A stretch of 55,627 nucleotides of DNA from Lysobacterales bacterium (lineage in GTDB: Bacteria; Pseudomonadota; Gammaproteobacteria; Xanthomonadales; Rhodanobacteraceae), in the NCBI GenBank assembly GCA_002632325.1, contig NSJK01000022.1, positions 1 through 55,627 on the forward strand, read 5' to 3'. The notes beneath the pieces were generated by a model. The model saw only the letters and a program-made list of their open reading frames with translations, was not told where the DNA came from and did no database searches. Within the stretch, counting starts at the first letter, position 1; each line of letters starts with the position of its first letter. This document shows, in pieces, positions 18,205 through 29,584 of the stretch. The translations under genes were made by a program, and so were the position numbers.

Positions 18205-18759
18205 ATGAGCGTCGTGTCCCGCTTCAGCGAAATGATGCACAACCCGGCGCCGGTCAACGTCGTCGATGACATCCTGCGCACCGATGACGACAATCCGCTG
18301 ATCCAGCGCGGTTTCGTCACCGCCAGTCTCGATGACCTCATCAACTGGGCGCGCACCGGTTCGATGTGGCCGGTCACTTTCGGTCTGGCCTGCTGCGCGG
18401 TCGAAATGATGCATGCCGGCGCCGCGCGTCTGGATCTGGACCGCCACGGCGTGATCTTCCGCCCGAGTCCGCGCCAGAGCGACGTGATGATCGTGGCCGG
18501 CACCCTGGTCAACAAGATGGCGCCGGCCTTGCGCAAGGTCTACGACCAGATGCCCGAACCCAAGTGGGTGATTTCGATGGGCAGCTGCGCCAACGGCGGC
18601 GGCTACTACCACTATTCCTATGCGGTGGTGCGCGGCTGTGATCGCATCGTGCCGGTCGACATCTACGTGCCGGGCTGTCCGCCGACGGCCGAGGCGTTGA
18701 TCCACGGAATTCTGCAGTTGCAGAAGAAGATCCGCCGTACCAACACGATTGCGCGCTGA
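18205..18759 (+). CDS. nuoB: NADH-quinone oxidoreductase subunit B
   Basis: Peripheral-arm subunit carrying Fe-S cluster N2, the last centre before quinone. The four ligands are visible: the adjacent C63-C64 ([11 protein letters not shown]), C128 (GSCANGGG) and C158 (VPGCPP). The 184-residue length is normal. It starts 40 bp after nuoA with CAGGAG upstream. Confidence 0.96.
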   Translation: MSVVSRFSEMMHNPAPVNVVDDILRTDDDNPLIQRGFVTASLDDLINWARTGSMWPVTFGLACCAVEMMHAGAARLDLDRHGVIFRPSPRQSDVMIVAGTLVNKMAPALRKVYDQMPEPKWVISMGSCANGGGYYHYSYAVVRGCDRIVPVDIYVPGCPPTAEALIHGILQLQKKIRRTNTIAR

Positions 18760-18771
18760 CGGAGTCCGGGG

Positions 18772-19509
18772 ATGAGCGAAGCAAAGGCACCGACGTCGGC
18801 ATTCGCGCAGCTGCTGCAGGCGCGCCTTGACGCGCGGCTGGTGCGCATCGAGGACGCGCGTGGCGAAACCACGATTGAAGTGTTGCCCGAAAACTGGGTC
18901 GAGGTCGCGCGCCTGTTGCGCGATGACGCCGACCTGCGGTTTGAATCGGCGATGGATCTGTGCGGCGTCGATTACCTGTCGTGGGGCGACGCCGAGTGGG
19001 ATACGCTCGACGTGAGTTCAGGCGGTTTCTCGCGCGGTGTCGAAGGCGAGACCATCGGGCGCTTCAGCTGGGCCAATCGCCCGCATCCGCCGCACATTCC
19101 CAATCGCTTCGGCGTGGTCGTGCAACTGCTTTCGCTCAAGCACAACCGCCGCCTGTGCCTGCGCACCCATTGCACGGACGACGAGTTGCCCTTGCTGGCG
19201 TCGCTGACGCCGGTGTGGCCGGGTCTGGATTGGTTCGAGCGCGAGGCCTTCGACCTCTACGGCATCGTCTTCGAAGGACATCCCGATCTGCGCCGCATCC
19301 TCACCGATTACGGTTTCGTCGGTCACCCGTTCCGCAAGGACTTCCCGTTGATTGGCAACGTCGAGGTTCGCTACGACGCCGACAAGAAGCGCGTGGTCTA
19401 CGAACCGGTGACTTCGGTCCAGCCGCGCGTGCTGGTGCCGCGCACCCTGCGCGATGATTCGCGCTACCAGCAAGCGCAGGCCGAAGAAAAGGCGCGAGGC
19501 GGAAAATAA
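18772..19509 (+). CDS. nuoC: NADH-quinone oxidoreductase subunit C
   Basis: The 30-kDa peripheral-arm subunit. Its signature is [19 protein letters not shown] followed by [21 protein letters not shown]. It is 245 residues and not fused to NuoD, unlike the NuoCD fusion of enteric bacteria. The C-terminus is charged ([10 protein letters not shown]). It sits 12 bp after nuoB and 3 bp before nuoD. Confidence 0.95.
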   Translation: MSEAKAPTSAFAQLLQARLDARLVRIEDARGETTIEVLPENWVEVARLLRDDADLRFESAMDLCGVDYLSWGDAEWDTLDVSSGGFSRGVEGETIGRFSWANRPHPPHIPNRFGVVVQLLSLKHNRRLCLRTHCTDDELPLLASLTPVWPGLDWFEREAFDLYGIVFEGHPDLRRILTDYGFVGHPFRKDFPLIGNVEVRYDADKKRVVYEPVTSVQPRVLVPRTLRDDSRYQQAQAEEKARGGK

Positions 19510-19512
19510 GCC

Positions 19513-20766
19513 ATGCAGGAAATCAAGAGCTACACGATGAACTTCGGCCCGCAGCACCCGGCAGCGCATGGTGTGCTGCGTCTGGTGCTCGAGCTCGATG
19601 GCGAGACGGTGGTGCGCGCCGACCCGCATGTCGGTCTGCTGCATCGCGCGACCGAGAAGCTGGCCGAATCCAAGCCGTTCAACCAGTCGATCGGTTACAT
19701 GGATCGCCTCGACTACGTGTCGATGATGTGCAACGAGCACGCCTACGTGCGTGCCATCGAGAATCTGCTCGGCATCGACGTACCCGATCGCGCGCAGTGG
19801 ATCCGCACCCTGTTCGACGAGATCACGCGCATCCTCAACCACCTCATGTGGCTGGGTTCCAACGGCCTCGACCTCGGCGCGATGGCGCTGTTCCTGTACG
19901 CATTCCGCGACCGCGAAGAACTGATGGACTGCTACGAGGCAGTCAGCGGCGCGCGCATGCACGCGACCTATTACCGCCCCGGCGGCGTCTACCGCGACCT
20001 GCCCGAGCAGATGCCGCGCTACAACGAATCGAAGTGGCACAAGGGCAAGGATTTGGCGCGCCTGAACGAATGGCGCGGCGGTTCGATGCTCGACTTCCTC
20101 GATGCGTTCTGCGCCGACTTCCCGCGGCGCGTCGACGAATACGAAGTGTTGCTCACCGAGAACCGCATCTGGAAGCAGCGCACCGTCGACATCGGCATCG
20201 TCTCGCCCGAGATGGCAATGGCCTGGGGCATGTCGGGGCCGATGCTGCGCGGTTCGGGCGTCGAATGGGATCTGCGCAAGAAGCAGCCCTACGCCAAGTA
20301 CGCCGAGGTCGATTTCGACATTCCGGTCGGCACCCGCGGCGACTGCTACGACCGTTATCTCGTGCGCATCGAGGAGATGCGTCAGTCCAACCGCATCATC
20401 AAGCAATGCGTGGACTGGTTGCGCAAGAATCCGGGCCCGGTGATTGCGCGCAACTTCAAGGTGGCGCCGCCCTCGCGCGTGGAAATGAAGCGCGACATGG
20501 AAGCGCTGATCCATCACTTCAAGTTGTTCACCGAAGGCTACAGTGTGCCGGCCGGCTCGACCTATGCCGCGGTGGAGGCGCCCAAGGGCGAGTTCGGCGT
20601 GTATCTGGTGTCCGACGGCGCCAACAAGCCGTTCCGCATGCACTGCCGTGCGCCGAGTTTTGCCCACCTGTCATCGATGGACACGATCGTGCGCGGCCAC
20701 ATGCTGCCCGACGTGGTGGCGATGATCGGTACTTACGACGTGGTGTTTGGCGAGGTTGATCGATGA
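19513..20766 (+). CDS. nuoD: NADH-quinone oxidoreductase subunit D
   Basis: The 49-kDa subunit forming the quinone site with NuoB, related to the large subunit of NiFe hydrogenases. Motifs include [20 protein letters not shown] near the N-terminus and [20 protein letters not shown]. The C-terminus ends DVVFGEVDR as usual for the family. 417 residues; its end overlaps the nuoE ATG by 4 bp (ATGA). Confidence 0.97.
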   Translation: MQEIKSYTMNFGPQHPAAHGVLRLVLELDGETVVRADPHVGLLHRATEKLAESKPFNQSIGYMDRLDYVSMMCNEHAYVRAIENLLGIDVPDRAQWIRTLFDEITRILNHLMWLGSNGLDLGAMALFLYAFRDREELMDCYEAVSGARMHATYYRPGGVYRDLPEQMPRYNESKWHKGKDLARLNEWRGGSMLDFLDAFCADFPRRVDEYEVLLTENRIWKQRTVDIGIVSPEMAMAWGMSGPMLRGSGVEWDLRKKQPYAKYAEVDFDIPVGTRGDCYDRYLVRIEEMRQSNRIIKQCVDWLRKNPGPVIARNFKVAPPSRVEMKRDMEALIHHFKLFTEGYSVPAGSTYAAVEAPKGEFGVYLVSDGANKPFRMHCRAPSFAHLSSMDTIVRGHMLPDVVAMIGTYDVVFGEVDR

Positions 20767-21290
20767 AAGCCACCGGCAATTACGAACTGGTCAAGGACGT
20801 CGATCCGCTGGTCGCGCTCCATGCCGACACGCGTGCGCACATCGACCATTGGGCAGCCAAGTTCCCGACCGACCGCAAGCGCTCGGCGCTGATCCAGGGT
20901 TTGTGGGCGGCGCAGGAGCAGAACGGTGGCCATCTCGACGATGCGCTGATCACTGCGGTGACCAAATATCTGGGTCTGCCGCCGGTATGGGGCTACGAGG
21001 TGGCGACGTTCTACTCGATGTTCGAAACGCAGCCGGTCGCGCGCCACAACGTCGCGATCTGCACCAACATCTCGTGCTGGCTCAATGGCGCCGAGGACAT
21101 CGTGCGCCACTGCGAGCGCAAGTACGGCATCAAGCTCGGCGAGAGCAGCGCCGATGGTCGCATCTATCTCAAGCGTGAAGAGGAATGTCTGGCCGCCTGC
21201 TGCGGCGCGCCGATGATGGTCGTCGATGGTCACTACCACGAGAAGCTGTCCATCACCAAGGTGGACCAGATTCTCGATGCGCTGAAATAG
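20763..21290 (+). CDS. nuoE: NADH-quinone oxidoreductase subunit E
   Basis: The 24-kDa subunit of the NADH-dehydrogenase module with a thioredoxin-like fold and the [2Fe-2S] cluster N1a. The four ligands are C100 and C105 (CTNISC) and C142 and C146 (CLAAC). 175 residues. It overlaps nuoD (ATGA); 55 bp separate it from nuoF. Confidence 0.96.
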   Translation: MKATGNYELVKDVDPLVALHADTRAHIDHWAAKFPTDRKRSALIQGLWAAQEQNGGHLDDALITAVTKYLGLPPVWGYEVATFYSMFETQPVARHNVAICTNISCWLNGAEDIVRHCERKYGIKLGESSADGRIYLKREEECLAACCGAPMMVVDGHYHEKLSITKVDQILDALK

Positions 21291-21345
21291 CGCGCAGCCA
21301 AGCGGCAATTCGCAACCCGCCCTTCAGTTTCCGGTTCAGATCCTC

Positions 21346-22656
21346 ATGGCATACGGTCCCGCACCCAAGGAACACCAGGTCGTCTACACCACGCTCCATC
21401 TCGAGCGGCCGTGGTCGATGGACAGCTACGTCAGCACCGGCGGTTGGGAAGCGTGGAAGAAAATCCTCGCCGAAAAACCCGACCCGACCTCGATCATCGA
21501 GGAGGTCAAGAAGAGTGGTCTGCGTGGGCGCGGTGGTGCGGGTTTTCCGACCGGTCTGAAATGGTCGTTCATGCCCAAGGGGGACATGCAGAAATACATC
21601 CTCTGCAATTCGGATGAATCCGAGCCGGGCACCTGCAAGGATCGCGACATCCTGCGCTTCAACCCGCATGCCGTGCTCGAAGGTCTGGCGATTGCCTGCT
21701 ATGCGACCGGCACGCGCACGGCCTACAACTATTTGCGCGGCGAGTTCCACCATGAGCCCTTCGAGCATGTCGAGGAAGCGCTGCGCGAGGCTTACGCTGC
21801 GGGCCTGCTCGGCAAGAACATCAAGGGCTCTGGCATCGACGTCGACATCCATAACGCGCTCGGCGCCGGCGCCTACATCTGCGGCGAAGAAACCGCGCTG
21901 ATGGAATCGCTCGAAGGCAAGAAGGGTCAACCGCGCTTCAAGCCGCCGTTTCCGGCCAATTTCGGCCTCTACGGCAAGCCGACCACGATCAACAACACCG
22001 AAACCTATGCCTCGGTGCCGACCATCCTGCGCAAGGGCGCCGAGTGGTTCGCGGCGCAAGGCAAGCCCAACAATGGCGGACCGAAGATCTTCTCGGTGTC
22101 CGGCCACGTCAACAAACCGGGCAACTACGAAATCAAACTCGGCACGCCGTTCACCGAACTGCTGGAAATGGCCGGTGGCGTGCGCAACGGCCACAAGATC
22201 AAGGCGGTGATTCCGGGCGGCTCGTCGATGCCGGTGCTGCCGGGTGAAACCATGCTCGGTTTGACCATGGATTACGACGCGATCCAGAAGGCCGGTTCGG
22301 GTCTGGGCTCGGGCGCGGTGATCGTGATGGACGAAACCACCTGCATGGTGCGCGCCTGCCAGCGCATCAGTCGTTTCTACATGAAGGAAAGCTGCGGCCA
22401 GTGCACGCCGTGCCGCGAAGGCACCGGCTGGATGTATCGCATGCTCACGCGCATTGTCGAAGGCAAGGCCGAACTCGGCGACCTCGACACGCTCAAGGCG
22501 GTAGCCGGTCAGATCGAAGGTCACACCATCTGCGCATTCGGCGAGGCGGCGGCGTGGCCGGTGCAGGGCATGCTGCGCCACTATTTTCACGAATTCGAAT
22601 ACTTCATCAGGAATGGCCGCTCGATCGTGGGCGCGCCGGCGGAGTCAGTGGCATGA
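21346..22656 (+). CDS. nuoF: NADH-quinone oxidoreductase subunit F
   Basis: The 51-kDa subunit that oxidises NADH, binding FMN and [4Fe-4S] cluster N3. The glycine-rich NADH site is [16 protein letters not shown] and the FMN region follows ([13 protein letters not shown]). The cluster ligands are C350, C353, C356 ([12 protein letters not shown]) and C396 ([10 protein letters not shown]). 436 residues. The gap before it lacks a clear Shine-Dalgarno; its end overlaps the nuoG start (ATGA). Confidence 0.97.
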   Translation: MAYGPAPKEHQVVYTTLHLERPWSMDSYVSTGGWEAWKKILAEKPDPTSIIEEVKKSGLRGRGGAGFPTGLKWSFMPKGDMQKYILCNSDESEPGTCKDRDILRFNPHAVLEGLAIACYATGTRTAYNYLRGEFHHEPFEHVEEALREAYAAGLLGKNIKGSGIDVDIHNALGAGAYICGEETALMESLEGKKGQPRFKPPFPANFGLYGKPTTINNTETYASVPTILRKGAEWFAAQGKPNNGGPKIFSVSGHVNKPGNYEIKLGTPFTELLEMAGGVRNGHKIKAVIPGGSSMPVLPGETMLGLTMDYDAIQKAGSGLGSGAVIVMDETTCMVRACQRISRFYMKESCGQCTPCREGTGWMYRMLTRIVEGKAELGDLDTLKAVAGQIEGHTICAFGEAAAWPVQGMLRHYFHEFEYFIRNGRSIVGAPAESVA

Positions 22657-24998
22657 GCGCACAGCCCGCAGCACCCGGCGTGCCGCCGGATCACGTCAAC
22701 ATCGAGATCAATGGCCAGCCACTGACCGCGCCGAAGAACTCGATGATCATCGAGGCCGCCGACAAGGTCGGCATCGCGATTCCGCGCTTCTGCTACCACA
22801 AGAAGCTGCCGATCGCCGCGAATTGCCGCGAGTGCATGGTCGAAGTGGAAATGGGCGGGCGCATCATGCCCAAGCCCGCGCCGGCCTGTGCGACGCCAGT
22901 TGCCGAGGGCATGAAGATCTGGACGCAGTCGGCGCGTGCGCTGGCCGGTCAGCGCAATGCACTCGAGTTCCTGCTCATCAACCATCCGATGGACTGCCCG
23001 ATCTGCGATCAGGGTGGCGAGTGCGAATTGCAGGACGTGGCGATGGGCTACGGCCGTTCGGTGAGTCGTTTCGTCGAGCGCAAGCGCACCGTGCCCGACG
23101 AGGATCTGGGCCCGCTGGTCGCCACCGAGATGACCCGCTGCATCCATTGCACGCGCTGCATCCGCGTGATGGCCGAAGTGGCCGGCACCAACGAACTGGG
23201 CGGCATGGAGCGCGGCGAGCGTCTGCAGATCGGCACCTATGTCGGCAAGCCGCTGATGAGTGAATTGTCAGGCAACGTCATCGACGTGTGCCCGGTCGGC
23301 GCGCTCACCAACAAGCCATTCCGCTTCAAGGCGCGCGCCTGGGAGCTGATCGCGCGTGAAGGCATCGGTTACCACGATGCACTCGGCGCGAATCTCTGGC
23401 TGCACACGCGGCGCGGCGAAGTGCTGCGCACGGTGCCGCGCGAGAACGAGGCGATCAACGAATGCTGGGCTTCAGATCGTGATCGCTACAGCCACGAAGG
23501 TCTGTATGCCTCCGATCGCGCGACCCAGCCGATGATCCGCAAGAACGGCGAATTGGTTGCGGTGGCTTGGGACGAGGCAATCGCCTTCGTCGCCGACGGC
23601 CTGCGCCGCGCCAACGGCGAGCTGGGCGCCTTGGTCGCGCCGCTGGCTTCCAACGAAGAAGGGCATCTGCTCTCGCGCATCATGCATGGCCTGGGGAGCG
23701 ACGCGATCGACCATCGCCTGCGTACTCAGGACTTCGCCGACGCGCCGTTTGCGCAGCCGTTCGAAATGCCGGTGGAGCAGGTCGAGAAAGCACGCCTCGT
23801 GCTCTTGATCGGCTGTAATCCGCGCCACGAAATGCCGCTGCTGCATCATCGCCTGCGCAAGGCGTGGAAGGCGGGCGCGAAGATCCACGCGATCAATCCG
23901 CTCGATTTCGAGTTCACCTTCGAACTCGCAGGCAAGCAACTGCTGGCGCCGCAGGCACTGGCCGCGCGTCTGCTCGATCTGGCCAAGGCGGCCAACGATC
24001 TCGGCCATCTGCCGCAGTCCTCGGCCTTGGCAAAGGCAATCGAAGGTCGCAGCGTCGACGCCGCCAGTGTTGAACTGGCCAAGGCCTTTGCAGCGGCCGG
24101 CAGTGACGCCGTGGTGCTGCTTGGCGAGACCGCGCTCAATCATCCGCAGGCTTCGGTCCTGCGCGCCGCGGCGCACTTCTTCGCCAAGGCGACCGGTGCG
24201 AGCTGCAACGAGATTCCCTCTGGCGCCAATGCGATCGGCCTGGCTCATGCCGGTGCGCAGGCCCGCGCAGGCGGTCGTGACGCCGCCTCGCTGCTCGCGC
24301 GTCCGCCCAAGACGCTCGTCGTCTATCAGGCCGGTTCGCAGGACGCCAGTTCGCCGGCAGCCTTCGACGCCGCCCGCAGCGGCGCGCAGTTCTGCGTCTA
24401 CATCGGCGCCTATGCCTGCAATGGCGTGCAGCGCACCGCGCACGCCGTGCTGCCGATCGGTTTGCCGCCCGAAGTCGATGGCAGCTACACCAATGTCGAT
24501 GGCATCACGCAGACGCTGGCAGCGGGCGCGAAACTCCCGGGTGAGGCCAAGGCCGGCTGGCGCGTGCTGCGCGCGCTCGGTGGCGCGCTCGGCCTGCCGC
24601 AATTCGAGTTCGTCGATTTCGCCGAGCTGCGCGCGCAGATCGCCAAGTCCGGCCAGGCCATCGGCGCCGCCAGCGGCCGCATTGCCGACGTGCCGGCGGT
24701 TGCGTCCGGGCTCACGCGCGTGGCGACCACGTCGATCTACCGCGCCGATCAGGTCGTGCGTCGCGCGCCCGCGCTGCAGGCACACCCGCTCACGCGTGCG
24801 GCAGTCGTGAGCTTGCATCCGCAGGATGCGCTTGCGTTGGGACTTGGTCACGGCGCCCGCGCCAGCGTCAATGGCGTGGTGTTGCCGGTCGAAATCAATG
24901 CGATCGTGCCGCCCGGTGCAGCATGGATCGAAGCTGGTCTTGCCGCCACCCGCGCGCTGCCGCCGCATGGCGCCGCCCTCGACATTGCCAAGGCGTGA
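22653..24998 (+). CDS. nuoG: NADH-quinone oxidoreductase subunit G
   Basis: The 75-kDa subunit, passing electrons from NuoF through several Fe-S clusters. The N-terminal ferredoxin domain has [20 protein letters not shown], then the His-Cys motif region [16 protein letters not shown], then [13 protein letters not shown] and the fourth ligand CPVGALTNK. The remaining 500 residues are the molybdopterin-oxidoreductase-like domain without the cofactor site. 781 residues from the ATG that overlaps the nuoF stop. Confidence 0.96.
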   Translation: MSAQPAAPGVPPDHVNIEINGQPLTAPKNSMIIEAADKVGIAIPRFCYHKKLPIAANCRECMVEVEMGGRIMPKPAPACATPVAEGMKIWTQSARALAGQRNALEFLLINHPMDCPICDQGGECELQDVAMGYGRSVSRFVERKRTVPDEDLGPLVATEMTRCIHCTRCIRVMAEVAGTNELGGMERGERLQIGTYVGKPLMSELSGNVIDVCPVGALTNKPFRFKARAWELIAREGIGYHDALGANLWLHTRRGEVLRTVPRENEAINECWASDRDRYSHEGLYASDRATQPMIRKNGELVAVAWDEAIAFVADGLRRANGELGALVAPLASNEEGHLLSRIMHGLGSDAIDHRLRTQDFADAPFAQPFEMPVEQVEKARLVLLIGCNPRHEMPLLHHRLRKAWKAGAKIHAINPLDFEFTFELAGKQLLAPQALAARLLDLAKAANDLGHLPQSSALAKAIEGRSVDAASVELAKAFAAAGSDAVVLLGETALNHPQASVLRAAAHFFAKATGASCNEIPSGANAIGLAHAGAQARAGGRDAASLLARPPKTLVVYQAGSQDASSPAAFDAARSGAQFCVYIGAYACNGVQRTAHAVLPIGLPPEVDGSYTNVDGITQTLAAGAKLPGEAKAGWRVLRALGGALGLPQFEFVDFAELRAQIAKSGQAIGAASGRIADVPAVASGLTRVATTSIYRADQVVRRAPALQAHPLTRAAVVSLHPQDALALGLGHGARASVNGVVLPVEINAIVPPGAAWIEAGLAATRALPPHGAALDIAKA

Positions 24999-25005
24999 CG
25001 ACGAC

Positions 25006-26079
25006 ATGAACTGGATACTCGACGCCTACCACACCTGCGCAGCGCACTTTCCGACGCTGACGATGGCGGTTTCGCTGGTGCTGTTCCCGCTGTTGCCGCT
25101 GATCATCGGCGTGGCGATGTACGTGTGGTGGGAACGCAAGGTGATCGGCTGGATGCACGTGCGCATGGGGCCCAACCAGATCGGCCCGTTCGGTCTGGTG
25201 CAGACCTTTGCCGATGTGTTCAAGCTCCTGCTCAAGGAAGTGGTTTATCCGGAGAAGGCCAACAAGGCGCTGTTCCTGCTCGCGCCGCTGTGGGCACTGG
25301 TGCCCGCGTTTGCTGCCTGGTCGGTGATTCCGATTGCCTCGCATGCGGCGTGGTCGGACGCCAATGCGGGGTTGTTGCTGCTGTTGGCGATGACCTCGAT
25401 GGGCGTGTACGGCATCATCATTGCCGGCTGGGCGTCCAATTCGCGCTACGCGATGCTCGGCGCGATGCGCTCGGCGGCGCAGGTGGTGTCGTATGAAGTG
25501 GCGATGGGTTTTTCGCTGGTCAGCGTGCTGATCCTCGCCGGCAGTCTGAATCTTTCCGACATCGTCAACGCGCAGGCCGGCAGCAAGGGCTTCTTCGACT
25601 GGTTCGCGGTACCGCTGCTGCCGATGTTCCTCATCTACTTCATCTCCGGCGTGGCCGAAACCAATCGCTCGCCCTTCGACGTGGCCGAAGGCGAATCGGA
25701 AATCGTCGCCGGATTCCATGTCGAGTATTCCGGTGCGCCGTTCGCGGTGTTCTTCCTCACCGAATACGCGAACATGATCCTCATCTCCTTCCTTGCGCCG
25801 ATCCTGTTCCTCGGTGGTTGGCTCAGTCCGCTGCAGGGCTGGATCACGGCTGACGTGCACTGGACGGTCAACTGGATCTGGATGGGCGGCTGGCCGTGGC
25901 TGTTCATCAAGTTCTTCGGCTTCGCCACCGCGTATCTGTGGTTCCGCGCGACGTTCCCGCGCTATCGCTACGACCAGATCATGCGTCTGGGCTGGAAGGT
26001 GTTCATCCCGATCACGATCGTGTGGGTGTTCGTGGCCGGCTGCATGAAGTATTTCGGCTGGGTCACGGCAGGCGCTTGA
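25006..26079 (+). CDS. nuoH: NADH-quinone oxidoreductase subunit H
   Basis: Membrane subunit at the junction of the two arms, forming part of the quinone chamber. About eight transmembrane helices, with the conserved [20 protein letters not shown] segment and the acidic loop [20 protein letters not shown]. 357 residues. It begins 7 bp after nuoG and ends 4 bp before nuoI. Confidence 0.97.
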   Translation: MNWILDAYHTCAAHFPTLTMAVSLVLFPLLPLIIGVAMYVWWERKVIGWMHVRMGPNQIGPFGLVQTFADVFKLLLKEVVYPEKANKALFLLAPLWALVPAFAAWSVIPIASHAAWSDANAGLLLLLAMTSMGVYGIIIAGWASNSRYAMLGAMRSAAQVVSYEVAMGFSLVSVLILAGSLNLSDIVNAQAGSKGFFDWFAVPLLPMFLIYFISGVAETNRSPFDVAEGESEIVAGFHVEYSGAPFAVFFLTEYANMILISFLAPILFLGGWLSPLQGWITADVHWTVNWIWMGGWPWLFIKFFGFATAYLWFRATFPRYRYDQIMRLGWKVFIPITIVWVFVAGCMKYFGWVTAGA

Positions 26080-26083
26080 GGCA

Positions 26084-26578
26084 ATGGCAATGAATCGAGT
26101 CACCGGCTATTTCAAGAGTCTGATGCTGCTGGAGCTGTGGGCGGGCCTTTGGCTCACCTTCAAGTACCTGTGGCGTCCGAAATACACGATGCGCTACCCG
26201 ATGGAGCACATCCCCAAATCGAACCGGTTCCGCGGTCTGCACGCGCTGCGCCGCTACCCCAATGGCGAGGAACGCTGCATCGCCTGCAAGCTGTGCGAGG
26301 CGGTGTGTCCGGCGCTGGCGATCACCATCGACTCGGCACCGCGCGAGGACGGCACGCGCCGTACCACTCGCTACGAGATCGACCTGTTCAAGTGCATTTT
26401 CTGCGGCTTCTGCGAAGAGAGTTGTCCGGTCGACTCGATCGTGGAAACCGCAATTCATGAATACCACTTCGAGAAGCGCGGCGAGAACGTGATCGACAAG
26501 CAGCAGCTGCTGGCGATCGGCGACCGCTTCGAGAAGGACATTGCCGCTGCGCGCGCGCAAGACGCGGCATTCCGTTGA
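26084..26578 (+). CDS. nuoI: NADH-quinone oxidoreductase subunit I
   Basis: Ferredoxin-like subunit with two [4Fe-4S] clusters (N6a, N6b) next to NuoB. The two binding motifs are [12 protein letters not shown] (C65, C68, C71, C75) and [12 protein letters not shown] (C104, C107, C110, C114). 164 residues, normal for the proteobacterial form. Either ATG (MAM) could start it. Confidence 0.97.
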   Translation: MAMNRVTGYFKSLMLLELWAGLWLTFKYLWRPKYTMRYPMEHIPKSNRFRGLHALRRYPNGEERCIACKLCEAVCPALAITIDSAPREDGTRRTTRYEIDLFKCIFCGFCEESCPVDSIVETAIHEYHFEKRGENVIDKQQLLAIGDRFEKDIAAARAQDAAFR

Positions 26579-26594
26579 CCACGAGAGCGAACGC

Positions 26595-27224
26595 ATGACA
26601 TTCCCGCTCATCTGTTTCTACCTGTTCGCGGCAGCCACCACGCTGGCTGCGCTCGCGGTCATCCTGGTGCGCAACCCCGTGCATGCGGCGTTGTGCCTGG
26701 TGCTGACCTTCTTCTCGGCCGCCTGCACCTGGTTGCTCGCCGATGCCGAGTTCCTCGCCATCGTGCTGGTGCTGGTCTATGTCGGCGCGGTGATGGTGCT
26801 GTTCCTGTTCGTGGTGATGATGCTCGACGTCGACCTCGATCCGCTGCGCGAAGGCTTCATCCGCGCCTTGCCGATCGGGATCATCGTCGCGCTGGTCATG
26901 CTCGCCGAAATGCTCGCCCTGATCGGCGTGCGCGCGATGGACATGCCCGCCGTGCCTGATCCGGCCGCCGCAGCGGGCATCTCCAACACGACCTGGCTGG
27001 CGAGCACGCTGTTCTCGCAGTACCTGCTGCCGTTCGAAGTCGCCGCGCTGATCCTCACCGTGGCAATCATCGCGGCAATTCCGCTCACTTTGCGTCACCG
27101 CACCGGTGTGCGCATGCAGAACCCGGGCAAGCAGGTGCTGGTGCGCCCGCGCGACCGCCTGCGCATCGTCAAGATGGCCGCGACCAAGCCGGCTCCGGCC
27201 ACCGAGGAGGCGAACACGCCATGA
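26595..27224 (+). CDS. nuoJ: NADH-quinone oxidoreductase subunit J
   Basis: Membrane subunit with five transmembrane helices. The conserved [17 protein letters not shown] and [20 protein letters not shown] are present, the latter containing the pi-bulge helix TM3. 209 residues, with a positively charged tail after the last helix. Its stop overlaps the nuoK ATG (ATGA). Confidence 0.95.
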   Translation: MTFPLICFYLFAAATTLAALAVILVRNPVHAALCLVLTFFSAACTWLLADAEFLAIVLVLVYVGAVMVLFLFVVMMLDVDLDPLREGFIRALPIGIIVALVMLAEMLALIGVRAMDMPAVPDPAAAAGISNTTWLASTLFSQYLLPFEVAALILTVAIIAAIPLTLRHRTGVRMQNPGKQVLVRPRDRLRIVKMAATKPAPATEEANTP

Positions 27225-27526
27225 TCACGCTCGCGCACTTCCTCACCCTCGGCGCCGTGCTGTTCTGCATCGCCGTCGCCGGCATCTTCATCAACCGCAA
27301 GAACGTCATCACGCTGCTGATGGCGATCGAGTTGATGCTGCTGGCGGTGAACACCAATTTCATCGCCTTCTCGCGCTTCCTCGGCGATGCCTCCGGCCAG
27401 GTGTTCGTGTTCTTCATCCTGACCGTGGCCGCGGCCGAGTCGGCGATCGGTCTGGCGATCCTGGTCGTGCTGTTCCGCAATCGCGCGACCATCAATGTCG
27501 ACAAGATCGACAGCATGAAGGGCTGA
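27221..27526 (+). CDS. nuoK: NADH-quinone oxidoreductase subunit K
   Basis: Small three-helix membrane subunit, MrpC-like, with the two conserved membrane glutamates in IELMLLAVN and [11 protein letters not shown]. These form part of the proton path. 101 residues, the standard size; it overlaps nuoJ by 4 bp. Confidence 0.96.
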   Translation: MITLAHFLTLGAVLFCIAVAGIFINRKNVITLLMAIELMLLAVNTNFIAFSRFLGDASGQVFVFFILTVAAAESAIGLAILVVLFRNRATINVDKIDSMKG

Positions 27527-27529
27527 CCG

Positions 27530-29563
27530 ATGATGCTCTCCAAGACCATCCTGCTGCTGATCGTGCTTGCGCCGCTTGCCGGCGCGCTCATTGCCGGCTT
27601 GTTGCGCAACGTGATCGGACGCGCCGCATCGGCGACCGTCACCATCGCCGGTGTCGCCCTGTCGTGCGCGTTGTCGTTCTATGTGCTGCACCAATTGGTG
27701 TGGGGCGGTGCGGCGACCTTCAACGAAAATCTCTACACCTGGTATCAGGTTGGCCACTACTCGGCGCACATCGGTTTTCTGGTCGACCGGCTCACCGCGA
27801 TGATGATGGTGGTGGTCACCTTCGTCTCCTTGATGGTGCACATCTACACGATTGGCTACATGGCCGAGGATGACGGCTTCTCGCGTTTCTTCAGCTACAT
27901 CGCGCTGTTCACCTTCTCGATGTTGATGCTGGTGATGAGCAACAACTTCCTGCAGCTGTTCTTCGGCTGGGAAGCGGTGGGTCTGGTGTCGTATCTGTTG
28001 ATCGGTTTCTGGTTCAAGCGGCCGAGCGCGGTGTTCGCCAACCTCAAGGCCTTCCTCGTAAACCGCGTCGGCGACTTCGGCTTCATCCTCGGCATTGCCG
28101 GTGCCTTGCTGTGGTTCGGCTCGCTCGACTATGCGCAGGTGTTCGCTGCCGCGGGCGCGCCCGGCAGTGAATTGCTCAAGGTCGAAATCATTCCCGGACA
28201 GGCGTGGTCGGTCGCTACCGTGGTCTGCCTGTGCCTGTTCGTCGGCGCGATGGGCAAGTCGGCGCAGGTGCCGCTGCATGTGTGGCTGCCCGATTCGATG
28301 GAAGGCCCGACGCCGATCTCCGCGTTGATCCACGCGGCGACGATGGTCACCGCCGGCATCTTCATGGTCGCGCGCATGTCGCCGCTGTACGAACTCAGCG
28401 AAACCGCGCTCAGCGTGGTGCTGGTGATCGGCGCGACCACCGCGCTGTTCACCGGCCTGATCGGCATCGTGCAGAACGACATCAAGCGCGTGGTCGCCTA
28501 TTCGACGCTGTCGCAGCTCGGCTACATGACCGTTGCGCTGGGCGTGTCGGCCTATGCGGGCGGCGTCTATCACCTGATGACGCACGCCTTCTTCAAGGCG
28601 CTCCTGTTCCTCGGTGCGGGCTCGGTGATCGTGGCAATGCATCACGAGCAGGACATGCGTCACATGGGCGGCCTGCGCAAGCAGATGCCGATCACCTGGA
28701 TCACCATGTGGCTGGGCTCGCTCGCGCTGGCCGGTGCGCCGGGCTTTGCCGGCTTCTTCTCCAAGGACGCGATCATCGAAGCGGTCGGCGAATCGCACCG
28801 TTACGGTGCCGGCTATGCCTATTTCTGCGTACTGGCGGGCGTGTTCGTGACCGCGCTGTACAGTTTCCGTCTGCTCTACAAGACCTTCCACGGCAAGCCG
28901 CGCTATGTCGTCGATGTCCACCATGGTCACGGCCACGATGACCACGGACATCACGCACCGGGCCACCTGGCCCATGCGCCGCACGAAACGCCGTGGGTGA
29001 TCACCCTGCCACTGGTGCTGCTGGCGATCCCTTCGGTGCTGGTCGGCTGGTCGACGATCGGGCCGATGGTGTTCGGCGACTGGTTCGGCAACGCGATCCA
29101 TGTGCGCGCTGCCAATGACGTGCTTGGCGAACTCGCCCACGAGTTCCACGGCGCCTGGGCGATGACCCTGCATGGCTTCAAGCAGCCGCCGTTCTGGATC
29201 GCGCTCGCCGGTTTCCTCGTGGCAACCTGGATCTGGTTGTTCAACCCCGGCGTCACGGCGCGCTTCAAGTCCGCGCTCAAGCCGATCTACTCGATGCTGG
29301 TCAACAAATACTGGATCGACGAGCTCTATCAGGCCGTATTCGCGCGTGGCGGCATCGCGCTCGGGCGCGGCCTGTGGAAGGGCAGCGATGCCGGCCTCAT
29401 CGATGGTGTGGCCGTGAATGGTTCGGTGGCGCTGGTCGATCGGACCTCGGCCACCGTGCGCTGGCTGCAATCGGGTTATCTCTACCACTATGCCTTCGCC
29501 ATGATCCTCGGCCTGATCGCGCTGCTCGCCGGCGTGTGGTGGGTCGCGCAGACGGCGCTTTGA
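27530..29563 (+). CDS. nuoL: NADH-quinone oxidoreductase subunit L
   Basis: Antiporter-like proton-pumping subunit at the far end of the membrane arm, with a long lateral helix in the C-terminal part. Conserved segments include FFGWEAVGLVSYLLIGFW and GKSAQVPLHVWLPDSMEGPT. 677 residues. A loop near residues 461-485 is strikingly rich in histidine (HHGHGHDDHGHHAPGH). The first two codons are both ATG. Confidence 0.97.
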   Translation: MMLSKTILLLIVLAPLAGALIAGLLRNVIGRAASATVTIAGVALSCALSFYVLHQLVWGGAATFNENLYTWYQVGHYSAHIGFLVDRLTAMMMVVVTFVSLMVHIYTIGYMAEDDGFSRFFSYIALFTFSMLMLVMSNNFLQLFFGWEAVGLVSYLLIGFWFKRPSAVFANLKAFLVNRVGDFGFILGIAGALLWFGSLDYAQVFAAAGAPGSELLKVEIIPGQAWSVATVVCLCLFVGAMGKSAQVPLHVWLPDSMEGPTPISALIHAATMVTAGIFMVARMSPLYELSETALSVVLVIGATTALFTGLIGIVQNDIKRVVAYSTLSQLGYMTVALGVSAYAGGVYHLMTHAFFKALLFLGAGSVIVAMHHEQDMRHMGGLRKQMPITWITMWLGSLALAGAPGFAGFFSKDAIIEAVGESHRYGAGYAYFCVLAGVFVTALYSFRLLYKTFHGKPRYVVDVHHGHGHDDHGHHAPGHLAHAPHETPWVITLPLVLLAIPSVLVGWSTIGPMVFGDWFGNAIHVRAANDVLGELAHEFHGAWAMTLHGFKQPPFWIALAGFLVATWIWLFNPGVTARFKSALKPIYSMLVNKYWIDELYQAVFARGGIALGRGLWKGSDAGLIDGVAVNGSVALVDRTSATVRWLQSGYLYHYAFAMILGLIALLAGVWWVAQTAL

Positions 29564-29584
29564 CCGACAGGGAACTGCACAGAC

